From: Diadema setosum
Lineage: Eukaryota > Echinodermata > Echinoidea > Diadematoida > Diadematidae
Direction of reading: 5' to 3'
DNA length: 64,000 nt
Assembly (NCBI RefSeq): GCF_964275005.1
Contig: NC_092705.1
Coordinates: 3,302,453 to 3,366,452 of the forward strand
Of the stretch, positions 1-11,858 are shown in pieces (position 1 is the first letter of the stretch; each line of letters begins with the position of its first letter). The position numbers were made by a program, and so were the translations under genes. A model generated the notes under the pieces. That model did not search any database and was not told the origin of the DNA. It saw only the letters and a program-made list of their open reading frames with translations.

Positions 1-1840
1 TCCATACATAAGCAATATTTTCACTTTGTAAACCTAAACTTTGAAAATAACTAAGTGGTCTTATGGATTATTTATCAAATAATTGTTCTAAGTGATAAAC
101 CTTCCGCTCATATAAATCTGCATTAAATATCATTTTCCCTCTCAATAAAAAATCTTTATTATTAAATATAATTGGATTAATTTTCCCTTCTTCAAAACTT
201 CTGCAGTTATATAAGTCTTCCCAGGCAGCTAACATTTCTAAATAAAACAATGGTGCCTTAAGAGAAAGTTTTTTAGTCTCATAATTGCAAAGAAATAAAA
301 TTCTACCTCCTACAGCTTTAAAACTGTGATCAAAGTATACTTTCCAACTCATATTTCGTTCTCCATACAAAAGTCTTTTTACCCACATCACTCTCTGAGT
401 TTTCAGAAACAATTCAAAATTCATCATTACTCAATCCACCATCCTTGTAATCCTGATATACAATGGCTCGTTTGACGCGATCCTTGCCCTTCCACACAAA
501 ATCAAAGCAACTTTTTTGAATTTCATCAAATAACCATTTTGGAACAACAGAGGATGACGCCACATAAATCAATTTAGATAAAGCACAAGTTTTAAGTAAG
601 TGAATTTTCCCCATGATGGTGAGATCTCTTTGCTTCCACCAACCTAAAAGTCTTTTAATTTTACTTAATATTTCTTTATAATTAACTTCCTCCATTTTCT
701 TCCTTTCTAAAGCAAATGTAATCTCTAAAATCTTAATTTCTGTAACTATACTTCCAAACTGAAATTGTGCTACATTCTCTTCATCCTTACCAATAATCAA
801 AACCTTCGTTTTATCCATATTAACCCTTAAACCACTGACTTCCGAAAAAATCTGAAATAAGTTTTGTAGTAACCTAACTGACTCTTTATCTCTTATAAAA
901 ATTGTCATATCATCGGCATACAGTATCTGCTTTACTTCAAAATCACCAAGATCAATCCCTCTCAAAGTAGTCTCATTTCTCAAAGCATGTGCCAAAATTT
1001 CAATAACTACTAAAAATAAATAAGGTGATAATGGGTCACCCTGACGCACACCCCGTTCTATTCTAAAATAACCGGTTGAAAACCCCTCATTCATTAAACA
1101 GCTGCTAATATCAGTATAACATGTCTTTATCCAAGAACAAAAAGAAGGGCCAAATCCAAAATTTTTCAAAACGGTTAATAAAAACGAATGAGATACCGAG
1201 TCAAAGGCCTTCTCAAAATCAACAGCTATTAAATAACAACCTATATTATATGACAGACAGTGAAAACTCATATCATCTATTAATCGAATTGCTTCCCCAA
1301 TATTTCTGTTTTCCATGTATCCCACTTGATCCATGTGTATTATCTCACTCAAAACTTGTTTCATTCTCTTCGCCAAAACCTTTGAAAGAATTTTATAATC
1401 CACATTCAAAAGTGTAATCGGTCTATAATTCTTAATATAAAGAGGATCTTTACCATCTTTTTCTATTAATGTAATGGTCCCTTGCTTCTGTGATACTGAT
1501 AAATTACCCCTATCATACGCTTCATTCAATACTTCAACTAAATGCCTGCCTAAATATGGCCAAAAAATGATATAGAATTCCACCGAAAGCCCATCATTAC
1601 CTGGAGCTTTATTATTTTTCATTTCTTTTAAAATTTCATAACATTCATCTATAGTAATCTTTCCTTCACAAAATTGTTGACTTTCCTCACTTAACTTTGG
1701 AATACTTTTGAAAAAAAAAACAACTTTCATTTAAAACCTCTTTTACTGCACCCCTCTTCTTTGAATATAATATTTTATAAAAATTTCGAATTAATTTCAA
1801 AATTTCATTTCTATCTTTTATAACAGAATTATCTCACTAT
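1..1840 (-). mobile_element. Tx1/L1-like LINE fragment (reverse transcriptase and C-terminal part)
   Basis: A non-LTR retrotransposon lies on the minus strand. Reading down from about 1825, the peptide gives the linker before the RT (NFYKILYSKK), then RT motifs: NNKAPGNDGL, RPITLLN, AVDFEKAFDS, RGVRQGDPLSPYLF and the catalytic YADD near 900-920, followed by the thumb (KIKRLLGWWKQRDL). The apurinic endonuclease domain is absent, so the copy is 5' truncated near 1840; the C-terminus runs off the window at base 1. The frame is broken in an A-rich run near 1711-1720 and again where frames overlap around 414-427. It is clearly diverged from the LINE at 11859-15763, so it is another family of the same clade. 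It cannot move by itself. Confidence 0.9.
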
Positions 1841-1909
1841 ATAATTCATATATTATAGTTTTCTTTTTATTTGATTTTAATAATTGTTCAAAATATTCTT
1901 TCAAAATTG

Positions 1910-1950
1910 TTCAAAATACACACACACATGCACACACACACACACGCACG
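1910..1950. repeat. CA-rich microsatellite
   Basis: A run of CA dinucleotides with minor interruptions lies just beyond the 5' truncation point of the minus-strand LINE. The remainder of 1841-2540 shows no gene or repeat I can name. Confidence 0.8.
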
Positions 1951-2559
1951 AACCCACTTTTGGTATAAACATAATTATACGCAGATCTCTTACATACACA
2001 CTCTTACACAAACGAATTCCGCTCACGTCCAGGCTAGTATATTTTCATTATTTTTCATTTTTTGAACTGTTTAGTGTAAAGAAGTGAAGAAGACATAGTC
2101 GAAGCAAACCGCTAATTTTTCACCTGTTCTATGTTATTTGCTCACATTTAGGTTTCGTAGGAGCCTATTTATCTCACAAGGCCTGATCAGGACATAATGT
2201 AGAAGTAAAAATACAAAACGCAAAAAAAAAAAAAAAAAACAAACTACAGCAGATGTATCGGCAGACATAAGTAAGCTCTTGCAAAATATTTTTTTTTTTA
2301 CATTGTTCAAGTGTCACATGGCGCAAAAACAAATATCTCGAAGTTTAATGAACACTTTGTGGTCACTTTACAAACTTATTGCTATTAAAACTGGAGACGA
2401 ACTTTAGCAATAAACTGTTCTAGTGAGAGAAAAAACCGATAGTTTGCCATGGGATTTCTTTCAATCATTGTTGAACGAATCCGCAGGCGAAAAAAAAATG
2501 TAAATGTTTGATGCCTTTCAAACTTAGCTGTTGCCCCAAAGCATTGGCGTAAATCCCGG

Positions 2560-2765
2560 AACACACCAGAATCAGGTCAATAGCACCATTAGACCCAGAG
2601 ATAATCGCAACTGTAGATTTCAAATGGCGACCATTTTGAAATCCAATATGGCGGACATAAAGAGATAATTCCAAGTGGCCCAATATCTGAAAATGTTCGC
2701 AATATGTTGATGTACATTTGTGCCAAATTTGGTGCTTGTATCACAAAATCGATAGGTTTGCTAAG
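2560..2765. repeat. Diverged fragment of an ATGGCGGCC-rich repeat
   Basis: The stretch contains CGACCATTTTGAAATCCAAT followed by ATGGCGGAC, then a clause asking for a pale copy of the modules in the 16167-17748 element (CGCCATTTTGAATTCCAATA). Similarity by eye is modest, so this is a probable old relative rather than a defined copy. Confidence 0.35.
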
Positions 2766-2793
2766 CTGCCCCACTAAGAGTATTTAGTGATAC

Positions 2794-2796
<3 letters not shown>

Positions 2797-2848
<52 letters not shown>
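2797..2848. repeat. (TA)n microsatellite
   Basis: About 25 uninterrupted TA dinucleotides. A poly-T/poly-G run (about 2889-2920) follows within 50 bases. Confidence 0.95.
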
Positions 2849-2853
<5 letters not shown>

Positions 2854-2894
2854 CATTATCGTGTAATTAATAATTTGTTTAACCCCTATTTTTT

Positions 2895-3372
2895 TTTGGG
2901 GGGGGGGGGGAGGGGGGAATGGGACATCAAGCGGGGAGAAATGAGACAACCTGGAGAGAAATTGGATAACCATCATGACCAAAGTAGGATTTACATGTGC
3001 CGCGGGGAGAAATGTAACACGGCCCTATTAAATTTCTCCCAGTGGTAACAGAAACAGTAAAAGATCCCTGCCAATTTTTCATACCTGCATGTCTGTCATG
3101 AGGCAATTTTATTTTCAGAAGTTTGCACACTTATTAAAATACCTATTAAGATAGCATTGGACCTACCAGATCTATAGTAAGTTTGATATTTTACTGATAA
3201 GATGGGTGTACCTGTAGAGCTGTAGAGCGGTTAATATGTCCATTTTCAGGTGTACCGAGGCTTATCTTTTTACTGATATAATTGGATTGTTGCCTGGCCA
3301 AGCATTTTTCAAGTTACATAAGTGTCCCATATTTCTCCCCGTGTCCCATTTCTCCCCGGTCTCCCCCGTGCT
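2895..3372. mobile_element. MITE-like block with GGGGAGAAATGGGACA ends
   Basis: The left end carries GGGACA and CGGGGAGAAATGAGACA; the right end carries the complement (TGTCCCATTTCTCCCCGG) twice, so the ends are inverted repeats built from a short GGGGAGAAAT module. Further modules lie inside near 3002 and 3035. There is no coding capacity. The exact ends are blurred by the poly-G run, and no target duplication was identified. Confidence 0.5.
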
Positions 3373-3479
3373 TTATTTCAGAAGGCACGAAAAGCGCGTA
3401 TTTGGAGAAAGGTGTCAGAAACATGAAGAAAAAAAAAAATCTGTCACTTTTACCTCGTCCTCTTGCATTTCAACGACTG

Positions 3480-4109
3480 ATTTTTTATCTATGGCATTTT
3501 TATCTCTAGCATTTTGACCACTGACATTTCGACCACTGACATTTTTACCACCGACATAATTATTCACCTCTGACATCTTTACCTCTGCCATTTTTACCCC
3601 TGCCATTTTTGCTCCTGCCATTTTTACCCCTGCCATTTTTACCTCTACCATTTTTACCCCTGCCATTTTTACCCCTGCCATTTTTACTTCTGCCATTTTT
3701 ACCTCTGCCATTTTTACCTCTGCCATTTTTACCTCTGCCATTTTTACCCCTGCCATTTTTACCTCTGCCATTTTTACCTCTGCCATTTTTACCTCTGCCA
3801 TTTTTACCTCTGCAATTTTTACCCCTGCCATTTTTACCCCTGCCATTTTTACCCCTGCCATTTTTACCCCTGCCATTTTTACTTCTGCCATTTTTACCTC
3901 TGCCATTTTTACCTCTGCCATTTTTACCCCTGTCATTTTTACCTCTGCCATTTTTACCTCTGCCATTTTTACCCCTGCCATTTTTACCTCTGCCATATTT
4001 ACCTCTGCCATTTTTACCCCTGCCATTTTTACCTCTGCCATATTTACCTCTGCCATTTTTACCCCTGCCATTTTTACCTCTGCCATTTTTACCTCTGCCA
4101 TTTTTACAG
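3480..4109. repeat. 15-bp minisatellite, about 36 units
   Basis: A tandem array of the unit TGCCATTTTTACCYC, regular from about 3576 to 4109 and degenerate from 3480. Units differ mostly at one position (CCC versus CTC), with occasional TTC. Because the unit is a multiple of three and has few stop triplets, several frames on both strands stay open through it, giving five-residue peptide repeats (MAEVK, GKNGR, LPFLP). These are by-products of the array and not evidence of genes. Confidence 0.95.
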
Positions 4110-4340
4110 CGAACCGCTAGGAGAGCGGGGAAAAGAGTCTTCTTCTCAAGAGCAGAGCCGACGAAACTCTTCGTAGACTCGGTCTGGATGCAGCAGAAAG
4201 GACCAACGGAAGTTTGTGGAAATGATGGAAAGAGAAGGAAAACCAAAACCGAGCACAACCATCCACGACTTCCGGTGCTGCGCAGGCAGCTCCGAGACGG
4301 GGATATCAAACAGGGAGAGGAGCAGCAGCAGCGGTGAGAC
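4110..4340. other. GC-rich patch after the minisatellite, possible non-coding exon
   Basis: This 230-base patch is clearly richer in G+C than its surroundings and ends in a CAG-rich run followed by GTGAGA, which could serve as a plus-strand splice donor at about 4335. I recognise no protein domain in any frame. It could be a 5' UTR exon or promoter of an unseen gene, or just repeat sequence. Confidence 0.25.
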
Positions 4341-5754
4341 CGAAAGATACCCGAAAACCGCTGGCCATGGAGACATGAGTTAAACCGAGGATGCGTGAAA
4401 AGTTGAGAAAGCTAACGACAAAGAAGGAAAAATTGCAATGAAGGAGAGTATCAACTGTCCGATACATACCAGCAGGAAAAGGGAAAACATACCACAAAAG
4501 AGTCAGAGAATGGTAATCAAGACAGATAGTGCTGCTTCTTTGATGGAAAACAACAGAGTATGCACATAACCCTATTTCTTTTGCAGAATGCTGTGTTCCA
4601 TCAGAGTGTTTCATTGTCAGATAACTGCATGAATTTAGGTTCACAGCAAATAAGCATATTACTGTTAATTGAAAAAGTATACTGATATTATGGAAAAATG
4701 TGATAGTGTTTATCTAAGAAACGCGATAAGTAATGTTCCCATGAGAAGAACAGATAGAAGAAAAAAGAAATATTTCAAATATTCACTTTGATTCACTTAG
4801 ATTTATAAATAATCAACAGAATGTGTTTGCGTTAACAAAAAAGGCGAATGCATTACATTACCAATACGTTCACAATGGAGTGGATATTGAAATTCTGTTG
4901 TTATCGATCATAATATGATACTTTGAAAATTTAGTCATTCTCAAAGTCAATTACTGCCTCGTATCCTCATGCAAGGAAAATTGACATTTTTTTTTTTTTT
5001 TTTATATATTCGACTATGTAGAGGCATGGTCAAAAGCAAGGTGTATAGACCAAAGGAAACCTACGATAAGCAAGTTAAATGTAGAAAAACTTTAGGATGA
5101 AGTGAAAAAGACGAGCCTATGGTTGCGATATATTCGTGTGAGAATCACGCACTTGACGAGGTGTTTCTGACCTCCCCCCCCCCCCCCCCCATTTGTGATA
5201 CACAACATCTGACGAGTACATTGTAGCCAAGACAAAAAGCTGAGAAAGGTCCCCTTACTCTATAGTGGCACAGAATCGTTGTCAAACGTTTGATTTTTTG
5301 TGTTTTTTTTTTATTATTATGTACGATAGTTATCATGTCCTGAGAAAACTACATCCTAAGTTCTTAGAAGAACAGGCTGTTTACGCCTAACTTAATATAG
5401 ACGGTAATGTTGATTTAATGGGTACAATTTTTGAACACACCTGAAGGTTATGTTTTCTTAATTTACCCTTGACTTACAAAGACAGCAAATGAAGCTTTTT
5501 TTTTTTTGAGGGGGATTTGTACTGAAGACACATAGTCTAAAAATGTCTTTACAGTGATACTGATACATAATTTTAGAGATAAAGATGCGGTGGAAAAAGT
5601 GGTATCGTAGCATGACATATTGCAAGATGGATCGCGTTTTTAATACTGATAAGATGTTCTAACTCCCTATGAGTTGATTTCTGTTATTAAGATAAAGAAA
5701 AAAGAAATATACGGTAGATTTCGTTGATGAGATTATTCTGGTCAGCGAGAATGA
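4341..5754. other. No gene seen; simple runs only
   Basis: AT-rich sequence with homopolymers (poly-T at 4987-5004, poly-C near 5173-5190, T-runs near 5305 and 5500). I see no exon, recognisable transposon or inverted repeat. Confidence 0.5.
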
Positions 5755-7430
5755 AGATGGGGTGAGGGACTCTCATCCGTAAGAATTGGGGTTGTTGCGT
5801 AACAGAAGAAAACAAGTTTGTGCCAAGTGACATGCTAGCCTAAATTCTCTTCCCACCTCCCTGATTCAAGTGAATAGAGACCGTTTATAAGCCAAGGAGA
5901 GTTTTGCAGCGAGTTCAATGGTATTTCACGTGACCGAAGGCTTCCAAACCTTATGCTGAATGAATGTTTTTTATGTTTGTAATCATCTATCACATTCAAA
6001 GGTGGCTTATTTCTGTCTGCCTGATTTTGTTTTTGTGTGTCTTTGTGCTGTATTGGGGAAAAAAGAAAGAAAAAAGATAATCCAGTAGCCACGAAGGAGG
6101 GTAATTACATTTCCGAGCGGTGCTTGGCCTCTACCCCTTGTTATATAAACTGTAAAGAATTGTATACTAAGTGTCATCATGGAAATAGAGTGTTATGCAT
6201 GCTCTCCTTTCTATGGGTAGGAGACGTTCACTAACTAGCACAGCTGTCAGAAGAGTTTTGAACCTGTGTTAAAAAACACTGAACCAATGTATTCGTGGCT
6301 CTTTACAAGATGGGGCGAGAGATTCTGATAGGAAAGAATTCGGGTTGTTGCATAACAGAAGAAAGGGAGTTTTTGCTAACACGCCGTCTTTAAGTGGGTA
6401 AAATTTTGTGTGAGAAGCCAAAGGCGAGTTTTGTAGTAAAGATAAACACTTGACAAGCCTCGAGTGCAATGATGTATAACGTGACGGAGGTTTTCCAAAC
6501 CTGGTGAATGATGTTTTTTACTTTTTGTCATCATCTATCACATTCAAAGGTGGCTTATTTCTGTCTACCTGATTTTGTTTTTGTGTGTCTTTGTGTTCTA
6601 TTGGGGATAAAAAGAAAGAAAACAGATAATCCAGTAGCCACGAAGACGGGTAATTACATTTTCGAGCGGTGCTTGGCCTCTACCCCTTGTTATATAAACT
6701 GTAAAGTATTGGTTATTATGCAAATAGAGAGGTATACATGCTCTCCTTTTTATGGGTATATAGGGGACGTTCACAAACTAGCACAGCTGTCAGAAGAGTT
6801 TTGAACCTGTGTTAAAAAACACAGTGTTTTCATGGCTCTTTACAAGATGGGACGAGAGATTCTGATAGGAAAGAATTGGGATTGTTGCATAACAGAAGAA
6901 AGGGAGTTTTTGCTAACACGCCGTCTTTAAGTGGATAAAATTTTGTGTGAGAAGCCAAAGGCGAGTTTTGTAAAGATAAACACATGACAAGCCTCGAGTC
7001 CAATGATGTATAATGTGACGGAGGTTTTCCAAACCTGGTGAATGATGTCTTTTTATTTTTGTAAACAACTATCACATTCAAAGGTGGCTTATTTCTGTCT
7101 GCCTGATTTTGTTTTTGTGTGTCTTTGTTTTGTATTGGGGACGAAAAGAAAGAAAACAGATAGTCCAGTAGCCACGAAGACGGGTAACTACATTTCCGAG
7201 CGGTGCTTGGCCTCTACCCCTTGTTATATAAACTGTAAAGTATTGGTTATTATGCAAATAGAGTGGTATACATGCTCTCCTTTTTATAGGTAGGGGACGT
7301 TCACAAACTAGCACAGCTGTCAGAAGAGTTTTGAACCTGTGTTAAAAAACACTGAACCAGTGTATTCGTGGCTGTTTACAAGATGGGGCGAGAGATTCTG
7401 ATAGGAAAGAATTTGGGATTGTTGCATAAT
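5755..7430. repeat. Tandem array, unit about 540 bp, three units plus a part
   Basis: The marker GATGGGGYGAGAGATTCTGA recurs at about 5755, 6309, 6847 and 7381 (spacing 554, 538 and 534). Each unit also carries CATTCAAAGGTGGCTTATTT (near 5994, 6541 and 7077) and a CCGAGCGGTGCTTGGCC block. The first unit is the most diverged; units two and three are close. The small open frames in each unit are copies of one another and show no domain. Confidence 0.9.
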
Positions 7431-7509
7431 AGTCTAGTGGGATTTCTGAAAAAGGGCTCTCTAAAAAGGTGTTACAGGCATTTTTGAGTAAAAGTTGGGA
7501 ACCGATTTA

Positions 7510-7779
7510 TTTTACCTAATTTGAGTATGCTGAATCCGAAAAATCCGGTTCCCAAGCGAAATTCACTGACCATCTAATTTGCATAAACAAAATGGCTGCC
7601 CAGCCACAGAAATTGTCAGTTTCAGACACGCATTTTCTAGAAATTCTTTGCAAACAAGCTTGAAAAAAGTGATTTGAAATCTCTGTACAGAGAATGGAAT
7701 TAGCAATTTGAGTGATAAACGTTTCCCAGGTGGTAAATGGTATATTTCTTTCATACTTATGCAAATTAGGACTGAAATA

Positions 7780-7817
<38 letters not shown>

Positions 7818-8570
7818 CACTGGAAGAGTAATTTTTACATTTTCCTTTTTCTTGAGAGGCAAGTTAGGCACTAAATATGTAGACTTTAAGGTTTTGAGGG
7901 TTAGGAAAACTCTGGTTCCCAAGCGAAATTCACTGATCTTGACCATCTAATTTGCATAAACAAAATGGCTGCCCATCCACAGAAATTGTCAGTTTCGGAC
8001 ACGCATTTTCTAGAAATTCCTTGCAAACGAGCTTGAAAAAAAAAGTGATTTGAAATCTTTGTACAGAGAATTGAATTAGCAATTTGAGGGATAAACGTTT
8101 CTCAGGTGGTGAATTGTCTATTTTATTCATAATTATGCAAATTAGGACTGAAATATGCAGATATATAAGTATATAATAACACTGGAAGATTAATTGTTAC
8201 AATTTTTTCTTGAATGGCAAGTTAAACACTAAATATGTAGACTTTCAGGTTTTGAGGGTGAGGAAAACTCCCGTTCCCAAGCAAAATTCACCAATCTTGA
8301 CCATCTAATTTGCATAAACAAAATGGCTGCCCAGCCACAGAAATTGTCAATTTCAGACAAGCATTTTCTAGATTTTGTTTTTTGTTTTTTGTTTTTTGCA
8401 AATGAGCTGGAAAAAGTGATTTGAAATCTTTGTACATAGAATGGAATTAGCACCTTGAAGGATAAACGTTTTTCAGGTGGTAAATTGTAGGCCTATATTT
8501 TTCCAAATTATGCAAAATAGGACTGAAATATGCAGATGAATATATAATTATTAACACTAAAGAGTATTTT
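7510..8570. repeat. Tandem array, unit about 363 bp, three units
   Basis: The marker GTTCCCAAGCGAAATTCACT recurs at about 7548, 7915 and 8274, each time followed by CTAATTTGCATAAACAAAAT. Each unit contains AGGACTGAAATATGC and a TA tract; the first unit's TA tract has expanded (7784-7815). The array follows the 540-bp array without a gap of unique sequence longer than about 80 bases. Confidence 0.9.
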
Positions 8571-8574
8571 TTTT

Positions 8575-9435
8575 TTTTTGTTTAGTTCATGTCACGTACA
8601 TTATTTCATAAAATAACAACTACTTGATCAAACGCCATCTTGGGTATGTAAATTAGGGTCAAAGGTCATAAATGTTTCATCCTGTATCTTGGTGAATACA
8701 TGTCTTTTCTTTCCCACATTTTGCACACGTAAAGACCATATTACAAGAATCATTTCATAAAACAACCATTTTTTGCTCAGATGTCATCTTGTCTGTGCAA
8801 AGTGGGGACAAAGGTCATATGTACTTCTTTCTTCATCTTCGTTATGACGTGTTATCTCTATGGGAGGGAATTTTTCTAGATGTGAATATTGACCTGATTG
8901 TCTTTATCGAGTACTAGCTCACTTACCCTTCGATGAATTTCTCCCAGATTTTGATATGTTGTAGCTGAGACTTTGCGCTATCGTAAGTGTGCCTTTTTCA
9001 CACGTTGTGGGAATCACGTCAAAAAAAAAAAAAACGTGGTTGAACTTAAAGCTTATCTTCGATGTATTGGGATATTTCTTTCTTTCTGCAACTTTCTTTG
9101 CAATAACCCAAGAAAAACATACCCTATCACCCCCATATTTTGCACATGTTTAGTTCATGTCACGTACATTATTTCATAAAATAACAACTACTTGATCGGA
9201 CACCATCTTGGGTATGTAAAGTAGGGTCAAAGTTCATAAATGTTTCATCCTGTATCTTGGTGAATACATGTCCAACTTTCTCATATTTTGCACACGTATA
9301 GACGATGTCGCAAGAATCATTTCACAAAATAACCACTTTTTACTCAGATGCCAACTTGGGAATGTAAAGGTGGGTCAAAGGTCATATGTATTTGTTGCTG
9401 TATCTTCGTTATCTAATGTATACAGAATTTGGTAC
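8575..9435. repeat. Duplicated block of about 145-bp subunits with DR1-like motifs
   Basis: The marker TTTAGTTCATGTCACGTACA occurs at about 8583 and 9149, and the sequence after it stays alike for roughly 290 bases. Inside each block are two related subunits, each with ATTTCAYAAAATAACHAC and a GGTCAAAGGTCAT motif (8656-8668, 9372-9384; variants near 8807 and 9222). GGGTCA-A-AGGTCA resembles a DR1 nuclear-receptor site. This may be a degraded Helitron-like element. Confidence 0.75.
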
Positions 9436-9921
9436 CAAAGATGGCAGATATGACTCCCTTTTCTAAATGAGAATCCAAACAGGATTCTAGGATAGTGTTT
9501 GGACAGTATTTTTTTTTCTTTCATTTTTTTTATCTGGCAATGGTGGTTAATGTATCGACATAATATTATGTAAATTAGTAGGTAGATATAGTTATACGTC
9601 GGCTTTAATACATTATTGTTTCTGAAGTTTCACAGAAGAGAAATATGCTAGAAAATAAGAAGCGAGTCCAGTATGTTTATGGTAAAAGATAATTCAATGA
9701 GTTTTTTCTTTTTCTTTTTCTTTTTTTCCAGGCATGTCGAGACAGTGGCAGCCTATACTGTTGTTGTTGTTGTTGCATACGTCTGTGCTGTTCTTTTTCC
9801 TCTCTCTCTCTCTCTCTCCCTCTTTCCTTTTGGGCTCAGTAGAGAATGGTGTATGACAGGTCGCAGCCGCCGAGGAAATGACTTTCGTTGTATACTTTCT
9901 CTCAATACCGGCTTTTGAAAT

Positions 9922-10030
9922 TATTTTGGTGTGTGAAAACCGAAATTTGTATAAATAGGTATTGGTAATTGTTGATTTTGGTGTGTGAAAACCGAAAATT
10001 GTATAAAAAGGTATTGCTAAACATTGATTT
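9922..10030. repeat. Two-unit tandem repeat, about 54 bp
   Basis: GTGTGTGAAAACCGAAA followed by TTGTATAAA occurs twice about 54 bases apart. The interval 9436-9921 has CT and GTT microsatellites (about 9750-9825) and nothing else I recognise. Confidence 0.8.
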
Positions 10031-10132
10031 TGTTTTACGTTCCTGATTGGTATATAGTATCAACATCAGGGTTATTCATTTGTAAGTACAGCAAGATGAA
10101 TGCAATATAGATGAATGTGGTGTATGGTTCTG

Positions 10133-10340
10133 TATTTATTTATTTATTTATTTATTCAGTCTTTTTTCAACAGGGTAGCCCCATCAGTAGGCAAGTACTG
10201 TTCTTACTGGGGGCCCTGCACAAACAAACATTACAGTTGCAGAGACATATACATCAAATACAACACACTGTATGTGGACAGGTACAATTCTTCCACTGAG
10301 TCCCCTACATACAGTAACACAATAACTATACACTGACAAT
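10133..10340 (-). mobile_element. 3' end of a CR1/L2-type LINE, (AAAT)n tail
   Basis: Read on the minus strand, the sequence ends GGGGCTACCCTGTTGAAAAA, then GACTGAATAAATAAATAAAT. A short body ending in an AATAAAT microsatellite is typical of 3' ends of L2/CR1-group LINEs in marine invertebrates (family knowledge, not searched). Only the 3' untranslated end is present, so the copy is severely 5' truncated. Confidence 0.6.
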
Positions 10341-10589
10341 TACACGTTTACTAGTCAAACAAGCGATAATAACATGGTGATGGGCCTATTAAAACTTTCA
10401 CTGAGAGTGATAAATACCCCCACCCAAAGCGGGAAAAAATGAACCCAGCCAGCAACCATCTTATCATATTCTTGCTAATAACAAACTTATGAACATGATA
10501 ATATGTTACTCAACATAAAATAAGAATACGAATACACTGCCCAATGGCATTCACACAATATACAGCTGTATATCATATCTCATATCTCT

Positions 10590-11020
10590 TGTCTAATGCC
10601 CAAAATCTGAGAAAAATAAATATATCGACAATTTCTGTGTTTGTCAGTGAAAACGCTGTTGCCATGGTAACACAATGTATAACATGAAAAAAAATCTACA
10701 CAACTATGATATCATGAGATCATATCATATCCCAAATTTCAAATCCAATACTCAAGAACTAAAAAAAAAAAAGGCAGTATTATTGTATAATTTTCATTCA
10801 AATGATGTTGTTAACATGGCAACGCACTTTTCAATTACATATATAACATAAGAAAAATTCAAACATCTAAATCATATAATGATCACATAGGCCAGATTTC
10901 AAACCAAATACTCCAAATCCATATTTTTTAACATGATTTTTCATTCAAAATGTACTGTTACCATGGCAACACATTGTGCAACAGTTAACCAGAAAGCCTA
11001 TCTCATCTAATAGCAATGTG
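10590..11020. repeat. Tandem array, unit about 150 bp, three units
   Basis: GTTRCCATGGYAACRCA recurs at about 10658, 10808 and 10958, exactly 150 bases apart, followed each time by a related AT-rich stretch (ATAACATRARAAAAATC and then CAAATTTCAAAYCCAATACT). It is the fifth tandem array in a row from 5755. The interval 10341-10589 is AT-rich and shows no named feature. Confidence 0.8.
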
Positions 11021-11036
11021 AATGACCTTCAAAACA

Positions 11037-11132
11037 GAGAAAGGAAAAAAAAAGAGAGAAAAGAAGAGTAAAGAAAAGAAAAGAAAAGAAAAGGAAAGAA
11101 AAGAAAAGAAAAGAAAAGAAAAGAAAAGAAAA
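11037..11132. repeat. (AAAAG)n microsatellite
   Basis: An A/G-only tract built of AAAAG units. The stretch 11133-11858 holds a few CA/TG repeats, A-runs and a TAG-rich stretch (11694-11755); no exon is seen. Part of it may be the 5' leader of the LINE that follows. Confidence 0.9.
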
Positions 11133-11858
11133 ACAAAACCTGTCACCACAGCACAAACTCTCCGACAACCACCAAAGGTAGGCCTGCACTCCTACAAACA
11201 TGTACATACCATAGCAAACACATGTGTTTACACATGTGTGTATATAACATGTGTGTATATAACTTCAAGTCATTACCAAAACAATATTGCTTGTGAAAAA
11301 AAAAAAACATATACCAAATTATCAAATGTAATCATGTAGTTCTTTGTTTGCTGTATTTTGAGGGGGATATTATTTTGTTCCAAGATGACGAGATAGTTTT
11401 AACAGGTGAAATGGTTTTTGGTATATTTATTTACAAGGAAATGTATCAGTACTAGACTGATATAAGTGTTAATGATAGTGGGAGATTCTTAATGTGATGT
11501 AAAAGCGGGAAAGTGGGGGCAACGGCAGAGCCTGTATGTACTGTCTTGTTTTTTAGTTTTTGTTTTGTTTGTCTCCGTTGTTGCTAATGCTTGTTCGTGT
11601 ATGTTGTTGACATCACACGCTTTTTGATAGGTGATGTATGGATGAGAATTATCAATTCTGTAGAATTGCTAGATGTCAATCGCAGTACGAGGAGGGTAGT
11701 AGCATTAGTAGCAGTAGTTTTATTAGTAGTTGTAGAAGTAGAAGTAGTAGTAAGACTGTGTTTTTGGTACAGCCTTTCAAGCAGAGAGGCACATTTTGTT
11801 CTATGTATGTTGTTTGTTGGAAAAAGCTCACTGGGTATTTTAGAATTCTTTTGTAAAT

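Noticed and set aside
3415-4337. Three long overlapping open frames (228-249 residues) on both strands
   Set aside because: They are read from the 15-bp minisatellite, which has no stops in these frames; no start context, domain or splice structure supports them.
5755-9435. A CRISPR-like or bacterial repeat array
   Set aside because: Units are hundreds of bases long and diverged, in clearly eukaryotic sequence.
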